Positions 27,060 to 36,059 are shown, counted from the first letter of the stretch. The stretch is DNA of 64,000 nt from Bradyrhizobium nanningense (GCF_004114535.1 NZ_LBJC01000023.1:232099-296098); one strand, 5' to 3'. The notes: generated by a model from the sequence alone, not told the origin. Numbers and translations: made by a program.

Positions 27060-28817
27060 TCAATTCTGCAGCCTCACGCCCACCATCACCACCGTCCCCT
27101 GCGAGCTCGAGCCCGGCTGGTTCGAATCCAGGATGTCGTGACGCAGCGTGCCCTTGACCCAGATGTTGCGGTTGAACTTGTAGATCAAATTGCTTTCGAA
27201 AGAGTAGGTCTTGTCGTTGCGGTTCTGGCCCTGGTAGTCGAGCGTGCCGTAGGTGAATTTGCCGACGGCGGTCAGCCAGCGGCGGAAGTCGTGGTCGACT
27301 TCGGCCGAATAGGTGCGCACCAGAACGCCGGAGGAGCCGGCGACCGTGGTCTCGGCGATCTGCGTGTCGGTGAAGAACTTCACCGTGGTGAGCCCGCTCG
27401 CATTCCAGATCAGCGAGCCCGAGGTCAGGAAGCCCGAGAGCTGGCTGAGACGCGGATCGGTGTAGTTGCGCGCGGAATAGCCGACCGAGATTTCGCCGGT
27501 GAGAATGCGCGAGAACTCGAAGGACGATCCGACCTTGGCGTAGCCGCCGTTTGAATCGCGGAAGTAGCCGTTGCGGTCGGCGGCCTGGTCGTGGACGCGG
27601 GTGTCACCCTGGACCTCGACGAACGGCTTCAGGCCCGGCTTGAGATCGTAGGAGAAGCGCCCCACGCCGCCATATTGGTTGAAGTCACGATCATTGTTGC
27701 TGAACGTCGAGCCGTCGGTGAGTTTGGAATCCGTGTAGGCGGTGCGATCGACGGTGGCGCCGGCGGCGACCTGGAAGCGATTGAAGGTCTGGTCGAAGCC
27801 AACCGTTGTGCCGTAGGCGGCGTAGACAGGATATTTCTGCAGGCCGGCCTGCACGTTGGGGCTGCCGGGATTGTCGGTGGCGAGCCGCAGGCGCAACTGG
27901 GAGGTCAGCTTGAGGTCGCGGTCGACGTCGAGACGGCCATCGACATGGCCGGTGAAGTCAGGACGATTGATCTCGACCGGCGACGGCGAGGGAGAACCGT
28001 CGATCGTTGCCGGCATGTTGTTGGTATAGCCGGAGAACGAGCCGCGCAGGTCGGCGACCAGCGCGTGGCGCTCCCAGTCGGACACGACAAGGAGATCGGG
28101 CGCGACCACATAGACCGGCGAACCGACCGGCTTGTTGAGACGCGCCGGATTGGTGTCATAGCCGGTGGAGAGCTCGAGCCCGCCCTTGATCAGGAAGCTG
28201 CCGGCGTAGTCGCCGACGGCTCCAAACGGATCGTCATCCGCCTTGAGGCGGCGGCGCAGCGGCTGGCCGGGCACGGTGCCCGCCATCGCCGCCGGCACCG
28301 GCGCCTTGTTGGCGGACGCAGATGGCGGCGGCGCGATTCTGGGCAGGCCGAGCGTAGACGGCGGCGGCGCTGTGGTCGGCGCCGGCGAGCCGGGACCGGC
28401 CGCGCGCTTCGGCTTCGGCTGGCCGGGATAGAGCCTGGGTTGCTGTCGCTTGCGGTTGAGCGAGTCGTAGCCGGAGCCGCTCGCGCCGGTGGCGGCCGGA
28501 AGGCCATAGGTCGGGACCTGACCGATGCGCGAGGTCGCCGGCTTGTCGCGGGCCTTGCGCGGATCGGCATTGGGATCGGGCAGCGCCGGCAACGCATCCG
28601 ACGGCGCCTGCGGCACGCCCGCCGTGCGGCGGGTCGGCAGCGTCTCGGGCGAGGCGAAGCCGCCACGATTGGGATTGAACAGGTCGGGCGTGATGCTCTG
28701 GGCGGCCGCGGGGGTGCTTCCGAGGCTGGTCAGCGCAAGGCAGGGGACAAGGCACGGCAAAGCCGCGCGCAGAACGTGCGCGCGTTTGCTCCGGCCGGTG
28801 CCTGGAGACGACCCCAC
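27060..28817 (-). CDS. Outer-membrane beta-barrel protein (BBP2_2/DUF2320)
   Basis: A 585-residue protein starting at a GTG at 28817 with GGAG upstream. It has a signal peptide ending STPAAAQ, a Pro/Ala-rich linker to about residue 190, and then alternating beta strands (GGLELSTGYDTNPARL, LRGSFSGYTNN, GVGRFSYDLKPGLKP, VKGTLRHDILDSN, VVMVGVRLQN) typical of PF10082 barrels found in rhizobial and exopolysaccharide contexts. It probably forms an outer-membrane channel or adhesion barrel. It is divergent from kdsD, an enzyme of lipopolysaccharide synthesis, which fits an envelope role but does not prove one. Confidence 0.85.
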   Translation of the reverse strand: MGSSPGTGRSKRAHVLRAALPCLVPCLALTSLGSTPAAAQSITPDLFNPNRGGFASPETLPTRRTAGVPQAPSDALPALPDPNADPRKARDKPATSRIGQVPTYGLPAATGASGSGYDSLNRKRQQPRLYPGQPKPKRAAGPGSPAPTTAPPPSTLGLPRIAPPPSASANKAPVPAAMAGTVPGQPLRRRLKADDDPFGAVGDYAGSFLIKGGLELSTGYDTNPARLNKPVGSPVYVVAPDLLVVSDWERHALVADLRGSFSGYTNNMPATIDGSPSPSPVEINRPDFTGHVDGRLDVDRDLKLTSQLRLRLATDNPGSPNVQAGLQKYPVYAAYGTTVGFDQTFNRFQVAAGATVDRTAYTDSKLTDGSTFSNNDRDFNQYGGVGRFSYDLKPGLKPFVEVQGDTRVHDQAADRNGYFRDSNGGYAKVGSSFEFSRILTGEISVGYSARNYTDPRLSQLSGFLTSGSLIWNASGLTTVKFFTDTQIAETTVAGSSGVLVRTYSAEVDHDFRRWLTAVGKFTYGTLDYQGQNRNDKTYSFESNLIYKFNRNIWVKGTLRHDILDSNQPGSSSQGTVVMVGVRLQN

Positions 28818-29010
28818 GATGGAATAACTCCAACGAAATCAAACACTTTCGCGATCGTCCCCACCGGTCGGCGGGAACCATCGTTAATGGAGTTAAAACA
28901 ATTATGGTTAATGACCCGTTGAGGGCCCGGGCAGGCGCGTCGCCTCCAGAGCCGCGGCGTGCTAAGGAGGCGCCGACCGGGCGAACGCGCCCTCCTCCCT
29001 GGACCAGATT

Positions 29011-30018
29011 ATGCCGAGCTCGAAACCGCTGATGACCGCATCATCCGGCCCCATCCCCGACAGCGTCGAATCCGCGCTCCGCACGCTGGAAACGGAGAGC
29101 GGCGGCATCAACGCGCTCGCAGCCGCCTTGCGCGGTCCGCTTGGCGAGACGTTTGCCAAGGCGGTCGACCTGATCCGCAACGCCAAGGGCCGCGTCATCG
29201 TCACCGGACTCGGAAAATCCGGCCATATGGGGCGCAAGATCGCGGCGACGCTGGCCTCGACCGGCACGCCCGCCTTCTTCGTGCACGCCGCCGAGGCCGG
29301 CCATGGCGACCTCGGCATGATCACAGCGGACGACGTCATCATGGCGCTGTCCTGGTCCGGCGAGCAGCCGGAGATGAAGAACCTCGTGAACTATTCGGCG
29401 CGCTTCGCGATTCCCATGATCGCGGTGACCTCGAACGCTTCGTCGTCGCTGGGACAAGCCGCCGACATCGTGATCGAGCTGCCGAAGGCGCGCGAGGCCT
29501 GTCCGCACAACCTGGCGCCGACCACGTCGACGCTGATGCAGGCGGCGATCGGCGATGCGCTCGCGATCGCGCTGCTCGAAAGTCGCGGCTTCACCGCCCT
29601 CGAGTTCGCGCATTTCCACCCCGGCGGCAAGCTGGGCGCGATGCTGAAATTCGTCCGCGACTACATGCGTACCGGCGCGGAAATCCCGGTCAAGCCTGAG
29701 GGCACCGAGATGTCGGAGGCCGTCGTCGAGATGTCGGCCAAGGGCCTCGGCTGCGTCTGCATCGTCAACGACGCGGGCGAGGCCGTCGGCATCATCACCG
29801 ACGGCGATTTGCGGCGCAACATGCGGCCCGACCTGCTGACGGCATCGGTCGACGACATCATGACCAAGCAGCCGAAAACGGTGCCGCCCTCGATGCTCGC
29901 GACCGAAATGATCGAGGTGCTGAACACCCGCAAGATCACGACGCTGGTCGTGACCGAGGCGGGCAAGGTGGTCGGCATCGTGCATCTGCACGATCTGCTG
30001 CGGGCAGGCGTCGCGTAG
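29011..30018 (+). CDS. kdsD: D-arabinose 5-phosphate isomerase, KpsF/GutQ family
   Basis: A 335-residue enzyme: an SIS domain at about residues 45-185 (VTGLGKSGHMGRKIAATL, GMITADDVIMALSWSGEQPE, TSTLMQAAIGDALAIALL) and two CBS domains from about 215 to the end (EMSAKGLGCVCIVN, DIMTKQPKTVPPS). It interconverts D-ribulose 5-phosphate and D-arabinose 5-phosphate, the first step to Kdo of lipopolysaccharide. Domains and length are exactly those of KdsD/KpsF. The start at ATG 29011 is followed by a second in-frame ATG. No other Kdo genes adjoin; an envelope barrel protein is divergent from it. Confidence 0.92.
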   Translation: MPSSKPLMTASSGPIPDSVESALRTLETESGGINALAAALRGPLGETFAKAVDLIRNAKGRVIVTGLGKSGHMGRKIAATLASTGTPAFFVHAAEAGHGDLGMITADDVIMALSWSGEQPEMKNLVNYSARFAIPMIAVTSNASSSLGQAADIVIELPKAREACPHNLAPTTSTLMQAAIGDALAIALLESRGFTALEFAHFHPGGKLGAMLKFVRDYMRTGAEIPVKPEGTEMSEAVVEMSAKGLGCVCIVNDAGEAVGIITDGDLRRNMRPDLLTASVDDIMTKQPKTVPPSMLATEMIEVLNTRKITTLVVTEAGKVVGIVHLHDLLRAGVA

Positions 30019-30031
30019 GGCGCGCACCCCT

Positions 30032-30113
30032 CCGTCATTGCGAGCGCAGCGAAGCAATCCAGAGTCTTTCCGCGGAGGGATTCTGGATTGCTTCGCTGCG
30101 CTCGCAATGACGG
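30032..30113. repeat. Near-perfect long palindrome, CCGTCATTGCGAGCG family
   Basis: Left arm CCGTCATTGCGAGCGCAGCG (30032 on) pairs with CGCTGCGCTCGCAATGACGG ending at 30113, about 28-30 bp per arm with a short centre. It folds into one long hairpin between convergent kdsD and the AhpD-like gene. A common alphaproteobacterial dispersed repeat. Confidence 0.85.
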
Positions 30114-30122
30114 CGGAGAGAA

Positions 30123-30686
30123 TTATACCGGAAACCGCGCCGCGGTCTCCTCCAGCGGCAACCGCAGCCCGTTCGCCAGATACGACACCGTGCGATAGAA
30201 GCCGCACAGCAGCATGAGCTCCAGGATCTGTGCCTCGTCATAATGCGCTGACAGCGCGGCAAACTCGACGTCGTCAAGCGTCGCACGGGCGTGCAGCGCG
30301 TCGACCGCCGCAATCAGCGCCTGCTCGGCCGGTGACCAACATGACGACGCAGCATCGCCTTGCACGGTGGCGCGGACCTCTTCCTCGCTGAGCCGCGCTG
30401 GCCCGGCAAAGATCGCGACATGCACGCCCCATTCATATTCGCACTTGTTCAACGCACAGGTGCGATCGATGACGATCTCGCGCTGGCGCAGCGACAGCGG
30501 GCCGGGATCGAGCAAGCCGCCGACGCGAAACTTGTCCCAGGCGCGGCTGTGCCCCGCCATCACCCGGAACAGCACCAGCGGCGGCGCGCCGCGCATGATG
30601 CGGTCGAACTGCGCCTGGATCTCCGGGGGATAAGGCGGGGTGAGCGGCGCAATGCGCGGCGAAGTCTGAGGCGTGGCGGAAGACAT
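30123..30686 (-). CDS. Carboxymuconolactone decarboxylase/AhpD-like protein
   Basis: A 187-residue all-helical protein of the CMD/AhpD-like superfamily: LRQREIVIDRTCALNKCEYEWGVHVAIF carries the region where AhpD-like enzymes place a redox cysteine pair, but here only CALNKCE is present rather than CxxC, and the His of the motif is kept. Peroxide or alkyl hydroperoxide removal, or decarboxylation, are family roles. It is divergent from an HxlR regulator with paired inverted repeats in between, so it is likely that regulator's target. Confidence 0.85.
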   Translation of the reverse strand: MSSATPQTSPRIAPLTPPYPPEIQAQFDRIMRGAPPLVLFRVMAGHSRAWDKFRVGGLLDPGPLSLRQREIVIDRTCALNKCEYEWGVHVAIFAGPARLSEEEVRATVQGDAASSCWSPAEQALIAAVDALHARATLDDVEFAALSAHYDEAQILELMLLCGFYRTVSYLANGLRLPLEETAARFPV

Positions 30687-30698
30687 GGGGCACTTCCA

Positions 30699-30739
30699 TT
30701 GCTACTATTATCATAGCAACACGCTACACTATTTGTAGC
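30699..30739. promoter_or_regulatory. Paired inverted repeats, likely HxlR operators
   Basis: Two palindromes share the core GCTA: TTGCTA (30699-30704)/TAGCAA (30714-30719) with a 9-base spacer, and GCTACA (30723-30728)/TGTAGC (30734-30739) with a 5-base spacer. They fill the 72-base gap between the divergent AhpD-like and HxlR genes, the expected location for a divergent-promoter regulator. Confidence 0.7.
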
Positions 30740-30758
30740 GCCACGCAAGGGACCGCCG

Positions 30759-31085
30759 ATGGCGAAACAGGCCGACTCAAAGACACACAGCGTCCGTGGC
30801 TCCCGCACCGGACGGCCGATCATGGCGCTGCTGGATCTGCTCGGCCGGCGCTGGAGCCTGAGAATATTGTGGGAATTGCGCGGCGAGCCCCTCACCTCCC
30901 GCGCGCTGCGCACCGCCTGCGACGAGGCCTCGCCCACGGTACTGCAAGCGCGGCTCACCGAGCTGCGCGAGGCCGGGTTCGTCGAGCTTGGCGAGTCAGG
31001 AGGTTATGGGCTGACGCCGCTCGGGCGGGACCTGTGCGAGATGGTCATGCCGCTGCACCGGTTTGCGGAGCGGTGGAAGAGGTAG
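30759..31085 (+). CDS. HxlR-family transcriptional regulator
   Basis: A 108-residue winged-helix regulator of the HxlR/MarR-like type: GRPIMALLDLLGRRWSLRIL, ELRGEPLTSRALRTACDE and a wing at GLTPLGRDL. It lacks a conserved cysteine, so the signal is probably not simple thiol redox as in HypR. It is divergent from the AhpD-like gene, and the two palindromes between them probably bind its dimer, giving autoregulation and control of the neighbour. Confidence 0.88.
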   Translation: MAKQADSKTHSVRGSRTGRPIMALLDLLGRRWSLRILWELRGEPLTSRALRTACDEASPTVLQARLTELREAGFVELGESGGYGLTPLGRDLCEMVMPLHRFAERWKR

Positions 31086-31120
31086 CGCTTCTCCTACCCT
31101 CCCCCGGAGGGTGAGAGCGA

Positions 31121-31564
31121 CTACGCCGCCGCGACCGTCAGGTTGGCGCCATCGACCTGCACCACCTTCACCCGCGTTCCGGCGGGCGTGTCGGGGCCCG
31201 CCACGCGCCACACCGTGTCGCCGATGCGCACGGTGCCGCTGCCGTCGATGATCGGCTTCTCGAGGGTGAACTCGCGCCCGAGCAAGGCCTCGGTGCGCTT
31301 GTTGAGGAACGGGCTGGTGCTGGCATCGAGCTTCGGCCGGGCAAGGCGCCGCCACACCGGCACGGCGGCGGCGGCGAACAGCGCGAACATCACCAGCTGC
31401 AGCTGCCAGGACATGGCAACGGCGAACGAGATCAACCCCACTAGCAGCGCTGCGAGCCCGAGCCAGAACAGGAAGACACCCGGCGCCAGCACCTCCAGCG
31501 CCATCAGGATGAAGCCGAAGATCAGCCAGTTCCAGGTGCCGAGCGATGCGAACATGTCGGTCAT
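31121..31564 (-). CDS. NfeD-family membrane protein
   Basis: A 147-residue protein with two to three membrane helices (NWLIFGFILMALEVLAPGVF, ALLVGLISFAVAMSWQ) and a C-terminal OB-fold soluble domain (LLGREFTLEKPIIDGSGTVR, WRVAGPDTPAGTRVKVVQVDG). NfeD proteins pair with stomatin/SPFH proteins, which is the neighbour just upstream on this strand (55-base gap). ATG 31564 has AAGG eight bases upstream and is preferred over 31582. The pair is thought to organise membrane microdomains or the quality control of membrane proteins. Confidence 0.9.
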   Translation of the reverse strand: MTDMFASLGTWNWLIFGFILMALEVLAPGVFLFWLGLAALLVGLISFAVAMSWQLQLVMFALFAAAAVPVWRRLARPKLDASTSPFLNKRTEALLGREFTLEKPIIDGSGTVRIGDTVWRVAGPDTPAGTRVKVVQVDGANLTVAAA

Positions 31565-31618
31565 GACACGACCTTCTATCATTGGCGCAGGCCCAATCGA
31601 AGGGTCATGCGCCGGTGA

Positions 31619-32623
31619 CTATCCCTGCCGCGGCGGCACCGCCGGCGGCGTGCTGCCGGTCGGCGGCACCGAGCCGGAGCGGCGCGCGGCAGCGGCCGCG
31701 GAGGCCGCACTCTCCCCGAACGTCGCCTTGGCGATCTCGCCGATGCCGGCGAGCGAACCGAGCATACTCGTGGCTTCCATCGGCAGCATGATGATCTTCT
31801 GGTTCGGCGCCTCCGCGAACTGCCCGAACGCCTTGATATATTTATCGGCGATGAAATAGTTCAACGCGGCGACGTCGCCCTTAGCAATGGCTTCGCTCAC
31901 CATCTGCGTGGCCTTCGCTTCCGCCTCCGCCGAGCGCTCGCGTGCCTCGGCGTCGCGGAACGCGGCTTCCTTGCGGCCTTCGGCCTGCAGGATCTGGCCC
32001 TGCTTGGCGCCCTCGGCGCGCAGGATTTCGGACTGGCGCTGGCCTTCGGCGGCGAGAATGTCGGCGCGCTTGACGCGTTCGGCCTTCATCTGCCGTCCCA
32101 TCGCTTCGACGAGATCGGCCGGCGGCACGATGTCCTTGATCTCGATGCGATTGACCTTCAGGCCCCAGGGCGACACCGCGGCATCGACAACGCGCAGCAG
32201 GCGCTCGTTGATCTCGTCGCGATGCGACAGCACCTGGTCGAGATCCATCGCACCCATCACCGAGCGGATGTTGGTCATGGTCAGCACGGTGATGGCCTGC
32301 GTCAGGTTGGAAACCTCGTAGCTTGCCTTCGCGGCGTCGAACACCTGGTAGAAGGCAACGCCGTCCACCGTCACCGTGGCGTTGTCCTTGGTGATCACCT
32401 CCTGCTCGGGAATGTCGATCACCTGCTCCATCATGTTGATCTTGCGTCCGACGCGATCGAAATAGGGCACGATCAAATTGAGGCCGGGGCTCAGCGTCTG
32501 CGTGTATTTGCCGAACCGCTCGATGGTCCAGTCATAGCCCTGCGGCACCGTCTTCACGCCGGCCACCAGCGTGACGATGACCAGCAAGACGAGAACAATC
32601 GCGAAAATGTCGAAACCGCTCAT
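31619..32623 (-). CDS. SPFH/Band 7 stomatin-like (paraslipin/QmcA) protein
   Basis: A 334-residue protein: an N-terminal membrane anchor (IFAIVLVLLVIVTLVAGV), the SPFH domain (VPQGYDWTIERFGKYTQTL, IPYFDRVGRKINMMEQVID in pieces, ITKDNATVTVDGV), then a charged coiled-coil tail rich in Glu/Ala/Arg (KAERVKRADILAAEGQRQSE) and a Pro-rich C-terminus. It likely oligomerises into a cage on the membrane. The NfeD gene follows on the same strand, giving the classic NfeD-SPFH operon. Confidence 0.92.
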   Translation of the reverse strand: MSGFDIFAIVLVLLVIVTLVAGVKTVPQGYDWTIERFGKYTQTLSPGLNLIVPYFDRVGRKINMMEQVIDIPEQEVITKDNATVTVDGVAFYQVFDAAKASYEVSNLTQAITVLTMTNIRSVMGAMDLDQVLSHRDEINERLLRVVDAAVSPWGLKVNRIEIKDIVPPADLVEAMGRQMKAERVKRADILAAEGQRQSEILRAEGAKQGQILQAEGRKEAAFRDAEARERSAEAEAKATQMVSEAIAKGDVAALNYFIADKYIKAFGQFAEAPNQKIIMLPMEATSMLGSLAGIGEIAKATFGESAASAAAAARRSGSVPPTGSTPPAVPPRQG

Positions 32624-32826
32624 ATTTCCTCCAAGACAGGAAAAGGCCTTTCCTGCGCTGTCATTGGTCGGGAGCGCAAGCCTATCGGTTCAGCGGTCGC
32701 AATTCACGTCGGTATCGGCGCAATTCTGCACAAGGCGTCCAGTCAGGGAATGGCCACGATATGTATTCGCGACAGGCTCTTGAAAGCGCCTCGGCGCAGA
32801 CCTAGCGGCGATCGTTAAGGATTTCG

Positions 32827-33453
32827 CTACCGTTCGGCGGCCATGCGGTTCACGTTCCAAGCCAATACGTCGAGCCGATCCGCGCCGAAGAAGATCTCGC
32901 CATTCCAGACGAACGTGGGTGTCCCGAATATTCCGACCGCATAAGCTTCCACCGTCCGTTCCGTCAAGGCATCGCGAACAGCGGGATCACCGGCCCGCTC
33001 CACGATGGCGGGATCGCCGCCGGCGCGGGCAACGACCTCCCTCAACACCGCAGGGGCGGAGATGTCGCGCTGCTCGTGCCACAGACCATCGAAGATGGCG
33101 CTGCGGAAAACCTGCTCGACCGGCCCCGACAGCAGGGACGCGACGCACAATGCGGGAATTTGGTTGGGCCGATTGGGCCACTTCCACGATGGCTTGAGGG
33201 GCGCCCCGTAAAACCTGGCCATGCGGCGGATGTCCGCCATCAGGTAGGCGCGCTTGGGAGGGATGAGGGTGTCGACATAGGGCGCCCATGGCTCGCGGCC
33301 AGATTGGAGATTGAGGATGACGTCGATGAAGATCGGCCGGCCGACCCATTCAACTCCGGTCGTCAAGCCGAAGTCGGCCTTGCGGACCCTGTAATCGGCG
33401 AAATAAGCGTAGGGCGATCTGAAATCATAATAGGTTTCGATCTTGAGGGTCAT
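32827..33453 (-). CDS. 2-hydroxychromene-2-carboxylate isomerase / DsbA-type protein
   Basis: A 208-residue thioredoxin-fold protein of the kappa GST/2-hydroxychromene-2-carboxylate isomerase family. The beginning MTLKIETYYDFRSPYAYFADY replaces the DsbA CxxC with S-P, and the C-terminal FGTPTFVWNGEIFFGADRLD is the family's cis-Pro loop. It needs glutathione and isomerises naphthalene-pathway or related aromatic intermediates. No aromatic genes are nearby, so other conjugation roles are possible. Single gene, 85 bases after the ABC binding protein's end on the same strand. Confidence 0.85.
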   Translation of the reverse strand: MTLKIETYYDFRSPYAYFADYRVRKADFGLTTGVEWVGRPIFIDVILNLQSGREPWAPYVDTLIPPKRAYLMADIRRMARFYGAPLKPSWKWPNRPNQIPALCVASLLSGPVEQVFRSAIFDGLWHEQRDISAPAVLREVVARAGGDPAIVERAGDPAVRDALTERTVEAYAVGIFGTPTFVWNGEIFFGADRLDVLAWNVNRMAAER

Positions 33454-33538
33454 GGCTCACGATTTCCAGCATCCAGAAAGACGACGACAGCCCATATCGG
33501 ACACTTGCAGCATTCAAGATTTCCGGCCACCGCCAATT

Positions 33539-34513
33539 CTATTCGATGACGTCGTTGGCGACGGCGAGCAAGGCTGGAGAAAGTGTGACGCCGAGTGACT
33601 TCGCCGTCTTGAGGTTGACCGCAAGCTCGAACTTGGTGGGGTTCTGGACCGGCAGGTCGGCGGCCTGCGCTCCCTTCAGAATGCGGTCGACGTAGGAGGC
33701 GGCGCGGCGGAGCTGCTCGGTGCTGTCGGTGCTGTAGGACATCAACCCACCTTCGTCGACGAAAGTACGGCTCCAAAATACAGCCGGCACGCGCGCCTTC
33801 ACAATGGTTGCCAAAAGGTGCCCGCGATTGGCCATGGTGAAGAAATCCGGCAGGACGAGCAGCCCATCGACCTTCCGCGAGGCCAGCGCTGCTATGGAGA
33901 CGGCGTCATTTACCGGCGCGGGCTCCACCGTCACGTGAAGGGTCCGTGCCGCATCCTCGATCGTGCGCAGCATCAGGGGCGCGAACGGCGCGGTGGCGGG
34001 ATTGTAGACGACGGCAACGTGGGACACTTTCGGCGTGACCTGCGTCAGCATCTCCAGCCATTTGCCGGCCAGTGGACCGTCGTAATCGGTGAAGCCGGTG
34101 ACGTTGCCGCCGGGATGCGCGAGGTTTTCGACAAAGCCCTGGCTGACGGGATCGGTGACGACGGCGAACACGATCGGGATCGTCGTGGTGCGCCGGCGCA
34201 GCTCCTCGACCGAGGGCGTGCCGACCGCGAGCAGGATGTCGGGCTTGAGCGCGATCAACTCGTCGGCAAGCTGCGCGATCCGGACGCGGTCGCCGCCACC
34301 GCTCCGCCAGTCGATCTTGAGGTTGTCGCGCTCCTTCCAGCCGAGGCCGGCGAGCGCCTCGACCAGGACCATGCTGCGCGTCTGGCCGATCGCGTCATCG
34401 GCAGCCGTGACCGAGAGCACGCCGAGCCGGCGCGTCGCATTCGGCTGCTGCGCCAGTGCCGCGGCCGGCAACGCCGCAATCATCCCAAGCGTCAGGAGCT
34501 CGCGACGGTTCAC
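33539..34513 (-). CDS. ABC transporter substrate-binding protein (TrpX-like, DUF534)
   Basis: A 324-residue periplasmic protein starting at a GTG at 34513 with a Tat/Sec-like signal MNRRELLTLGMIAALPAAAL. The body fits ABC_sub_bind/DUF534 (PF04392): KPDILLAVGTPSVEELRR, TIPIVFAVVTDPVSQGFVENL, HPGGNVTGFTDY, LVLPDFFTMANRGHLL. Such proteins bind aromatic or unknown amino-acid-like ligands and are very numerous in Bradyrhizobium, usually without permease genes, as here. It starts four bases after hemH ends, so it is translated from the hemH transcript; no functional link is evident. Confidence 0.88.
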   Translation of the reverse strand: MNRRELLTLGMIAALPAAALAQQPNATRRLGVLSVTAADDAIGQTRSMVLVEALAGLGWKERDNLKIDWRSGGGDRVRIAQLADELIALKPDILLAVGTPSVEELRRRTTTIPIVFAVVTDPVSQGFVENLAHPGGNVTGFTDYDGPLAGKWLEMLTQVTPKVSHVAVVYNPATAPFAPLMLRTIEDAARTLHVTVEPAPVNDAVSIAALASRKVDGLLVLPDFFTMANRGHLLATIVKARVPAVFWSRTFVDEGGLMSYSTDSTEQLRRAASYVDRILKGAQAADLPVQNPTKFELAVNLKTAKSLGVTLSPALLAVANDVIE

Positions 34514-34517
34514 GAAA

Positions 34518-35555
34518 TTATATCCAGCCCTGGAGCTCGCGCAGCACCAGGGTGCGGATCACGTCCATGCCGGGCTGGCTGTCGTTGAGGCAGGGAATCG
34601 CGGAAAACTGCTCGCCGCCATTGTGCTTGAAGATCTCGGCATTCTCCTGCGCGATCTCCTCCAACGTCTCCAGGCAGTCGGCGGAAAAGCCCGGCGTCAC
34701 CACCGCGATGCGGCGCACGCCCCCCTTCGCGAGCCGCTCCATGGTCTTGTCGGTATAGGGTTGAAGCCACTCGGCATTGCCGAAACGCGACTGGAAGGTC
34801 AGCAGCAGCTTGGTCTCGTCCATCCCGAGCCGACGGCGCAGCGCCGCCGTGGTGGCGATGCAGTGCTGCTGATAGGGATCGCCCTTCTCGACATAGGACT
34901 TCGGCATGCCATGGAAGGACGCCACGATCAGCTCGGGCGCGAACGGCAGGCTCGCCAGATGCGTCTCGATCGAGCTCGCGAGCGCCTCGATATAGGCCGC
35001 ATCCTCATAATAAGGCGGCGTCACCCGCAGCGTCGGCTGGTTGCGCAGGCGGGCGAGCACGCGGAACACTTCGTCGCAGACGGTCGCCGAGGTCGAGGCG
35101 GAGTATTGCGGATAGAGCGGCACGGCGAGGATGCGCTCGCATCCCTTCGCGACCAGCGCATCGATGCCCGACTTGATCGAGGGATTGCCGTAGCGCATCG
35201 CCCAATCCACCACGACGTGGGCGCAGTCCGGCAATGCGGCGGCGAGCTTGTCGGCTTGCGACCGCGTGATGGTCTTCAGCGGCGACTCGTTCTTCTCCGT
35301 GTTCCAGATCTTCTGGTAGTCGAGCGCCTTGGTGCGGGGGCGGCTGCGCAGGATGATCCCGTTCAGCACGGCTTTCCAGATCAGCCCCTGGTCCTCGATG
35401 ACGCGGGCGTCACTGAGGAACTCCTTCAGATAGACCCGCACGCCCGGCGCATCGGCCGTGTCGGGTGTTCCGAGATTGATCAGGAGCACGCCGACGCGCG
35501 GCAAAGCTGACTGGGCGGCCGGTCTCGCGGCCTCGATGGGGACGACACTGGTCAT
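34518..35555 (-). CDS. hemH: Ferrochelatase
   Basis: A 345-residue enzyme, the last step of heme synthesis, inserting iron into protoporphyrin IX. Signatures are VGVLLINLGTPDT, LYPQYSASTSATV, the metal/porphyrin His in IVASFHGMPKSYVEKGDPY and the acidic QSRFGNAEWLQPYT. The ATG at 35555 is used; a TTG 36 bases upstream would add a non-conserved tail. The gene is divergent from a MAPEG-family gene, and an ABC binding protein gene follows within five bases. Confidence 0.95.
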   Translation of the reverse strand: MTSVVPIEAARPAAQSALPRVGVLLINLGTPDTADAPGVRVYLKEFLSDARVIEDQGLIWKAVLNGIILRSRPRTKALDYQKIWNTEKNESPLKTITRSQADKLAAALPDCAHVVVDWAMRYGNPSIKSGIDALVAKGCERILAVPLYPQYSASTSATVCDEVFRVLARLRNQPTLRVTPPYYEDAAYIEALASSIETHLASLPFAPELIVASFHGMPKSYVEKGDPYQQHCIATTAALRRRLGMDETKLLLTFQSRFGNAEWLQPYTDKTMERLAKGGVRRIAVVTPGFSADCLETLEEIAQENAEIFKHNGGEQFSAIPCLNDSQPGMDVIRTLVLRELQGWI

Positions 35556-35637
35556 GGCTCTGTGGGTCGCGCGTTGGTCCGAACTTGTCAAGATGAGGCC
35601 GGTTTCGCTAGAGTCGCACCCAGGCTAGGGAAGGACG

Positions 35638-36036
35638 ATGACACTCGCGGAATGGTGCGTCTTTGGAGCGCTGCTGCTCTATCTGTCGACGATCGCCTCG
35701 ATCAAATGGATCGGGTTTCGCCGCTTCGACAATTCCCGGCCGCGCGACCCTGCCTTCTATGAGGACCCGCTCTCGCAGCGCGCGCTCGGCGCGCACCAGA
35801 ACGGTATCGAGACCTTCCCGTTCTTCGCCTTCGCGGTGCTGCTCGCCGAATACAGAGATTCGCCGCAGCGGCTGATCGACGAACTTGCGGCCCTCTTCCT
35901 CATCGTCCGCCTCGCCTATGTGCTGACCTATCTCGGCAACCGCCCGACGCTGCGCTCGATCCTCTGGACCATCGGCTTTGCGATCAATCTCGGGATCTTC
36001 TTCATGCCGGCCTTGAAGCGGCTCTTGCCGGTGTGA
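35638..36036 (+). CDS. MAPEG family membrane protein
   Basis: A 132-residue protein with four hydrophobic helices and the MAPEG pattern: RDPAFYEDPLSQRALGAHQNG (in pieces) and FPFFAFAVLLAEYRD followed by LFLIVRLAYVLTYL. The family includes glutathione S-transferase-like and leukotriene-type membrane enzymes; bacterial members are uncharacterised. The ATG has GGAAGG just upstream. Palindromic repeats follow. Confidence 0.87.
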   Translation: MTLAEWCVFGALLLYLSTIASIKWIGFRRFDNSRPRDPAFYEDPLSQRALGAHQNGIETFPFFAFAVLLAEYRDSPQRLIDELAALFLIVRLAYVLTYLGNRPTLRSILWTIGFAINLGIFFMPALKRLLPV

Positions 36037-36059
36037 GGCGGCATGGTGCTCTTCAACCC

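Noticed and set aside
28880..28915. Three TTAA units upstream of the beta-barrel gene as a CtrA site
   Set aside because: Spacings are 5 and 11 bases rather than 7, so the CtrA consensus is not met.
27591..28922. 443-codon frame opposite the beta-barrel gene
   Set aside because: Arg/Gly/Ala-biased shadow; the opposite strand has a signal peptide and barrel strands.
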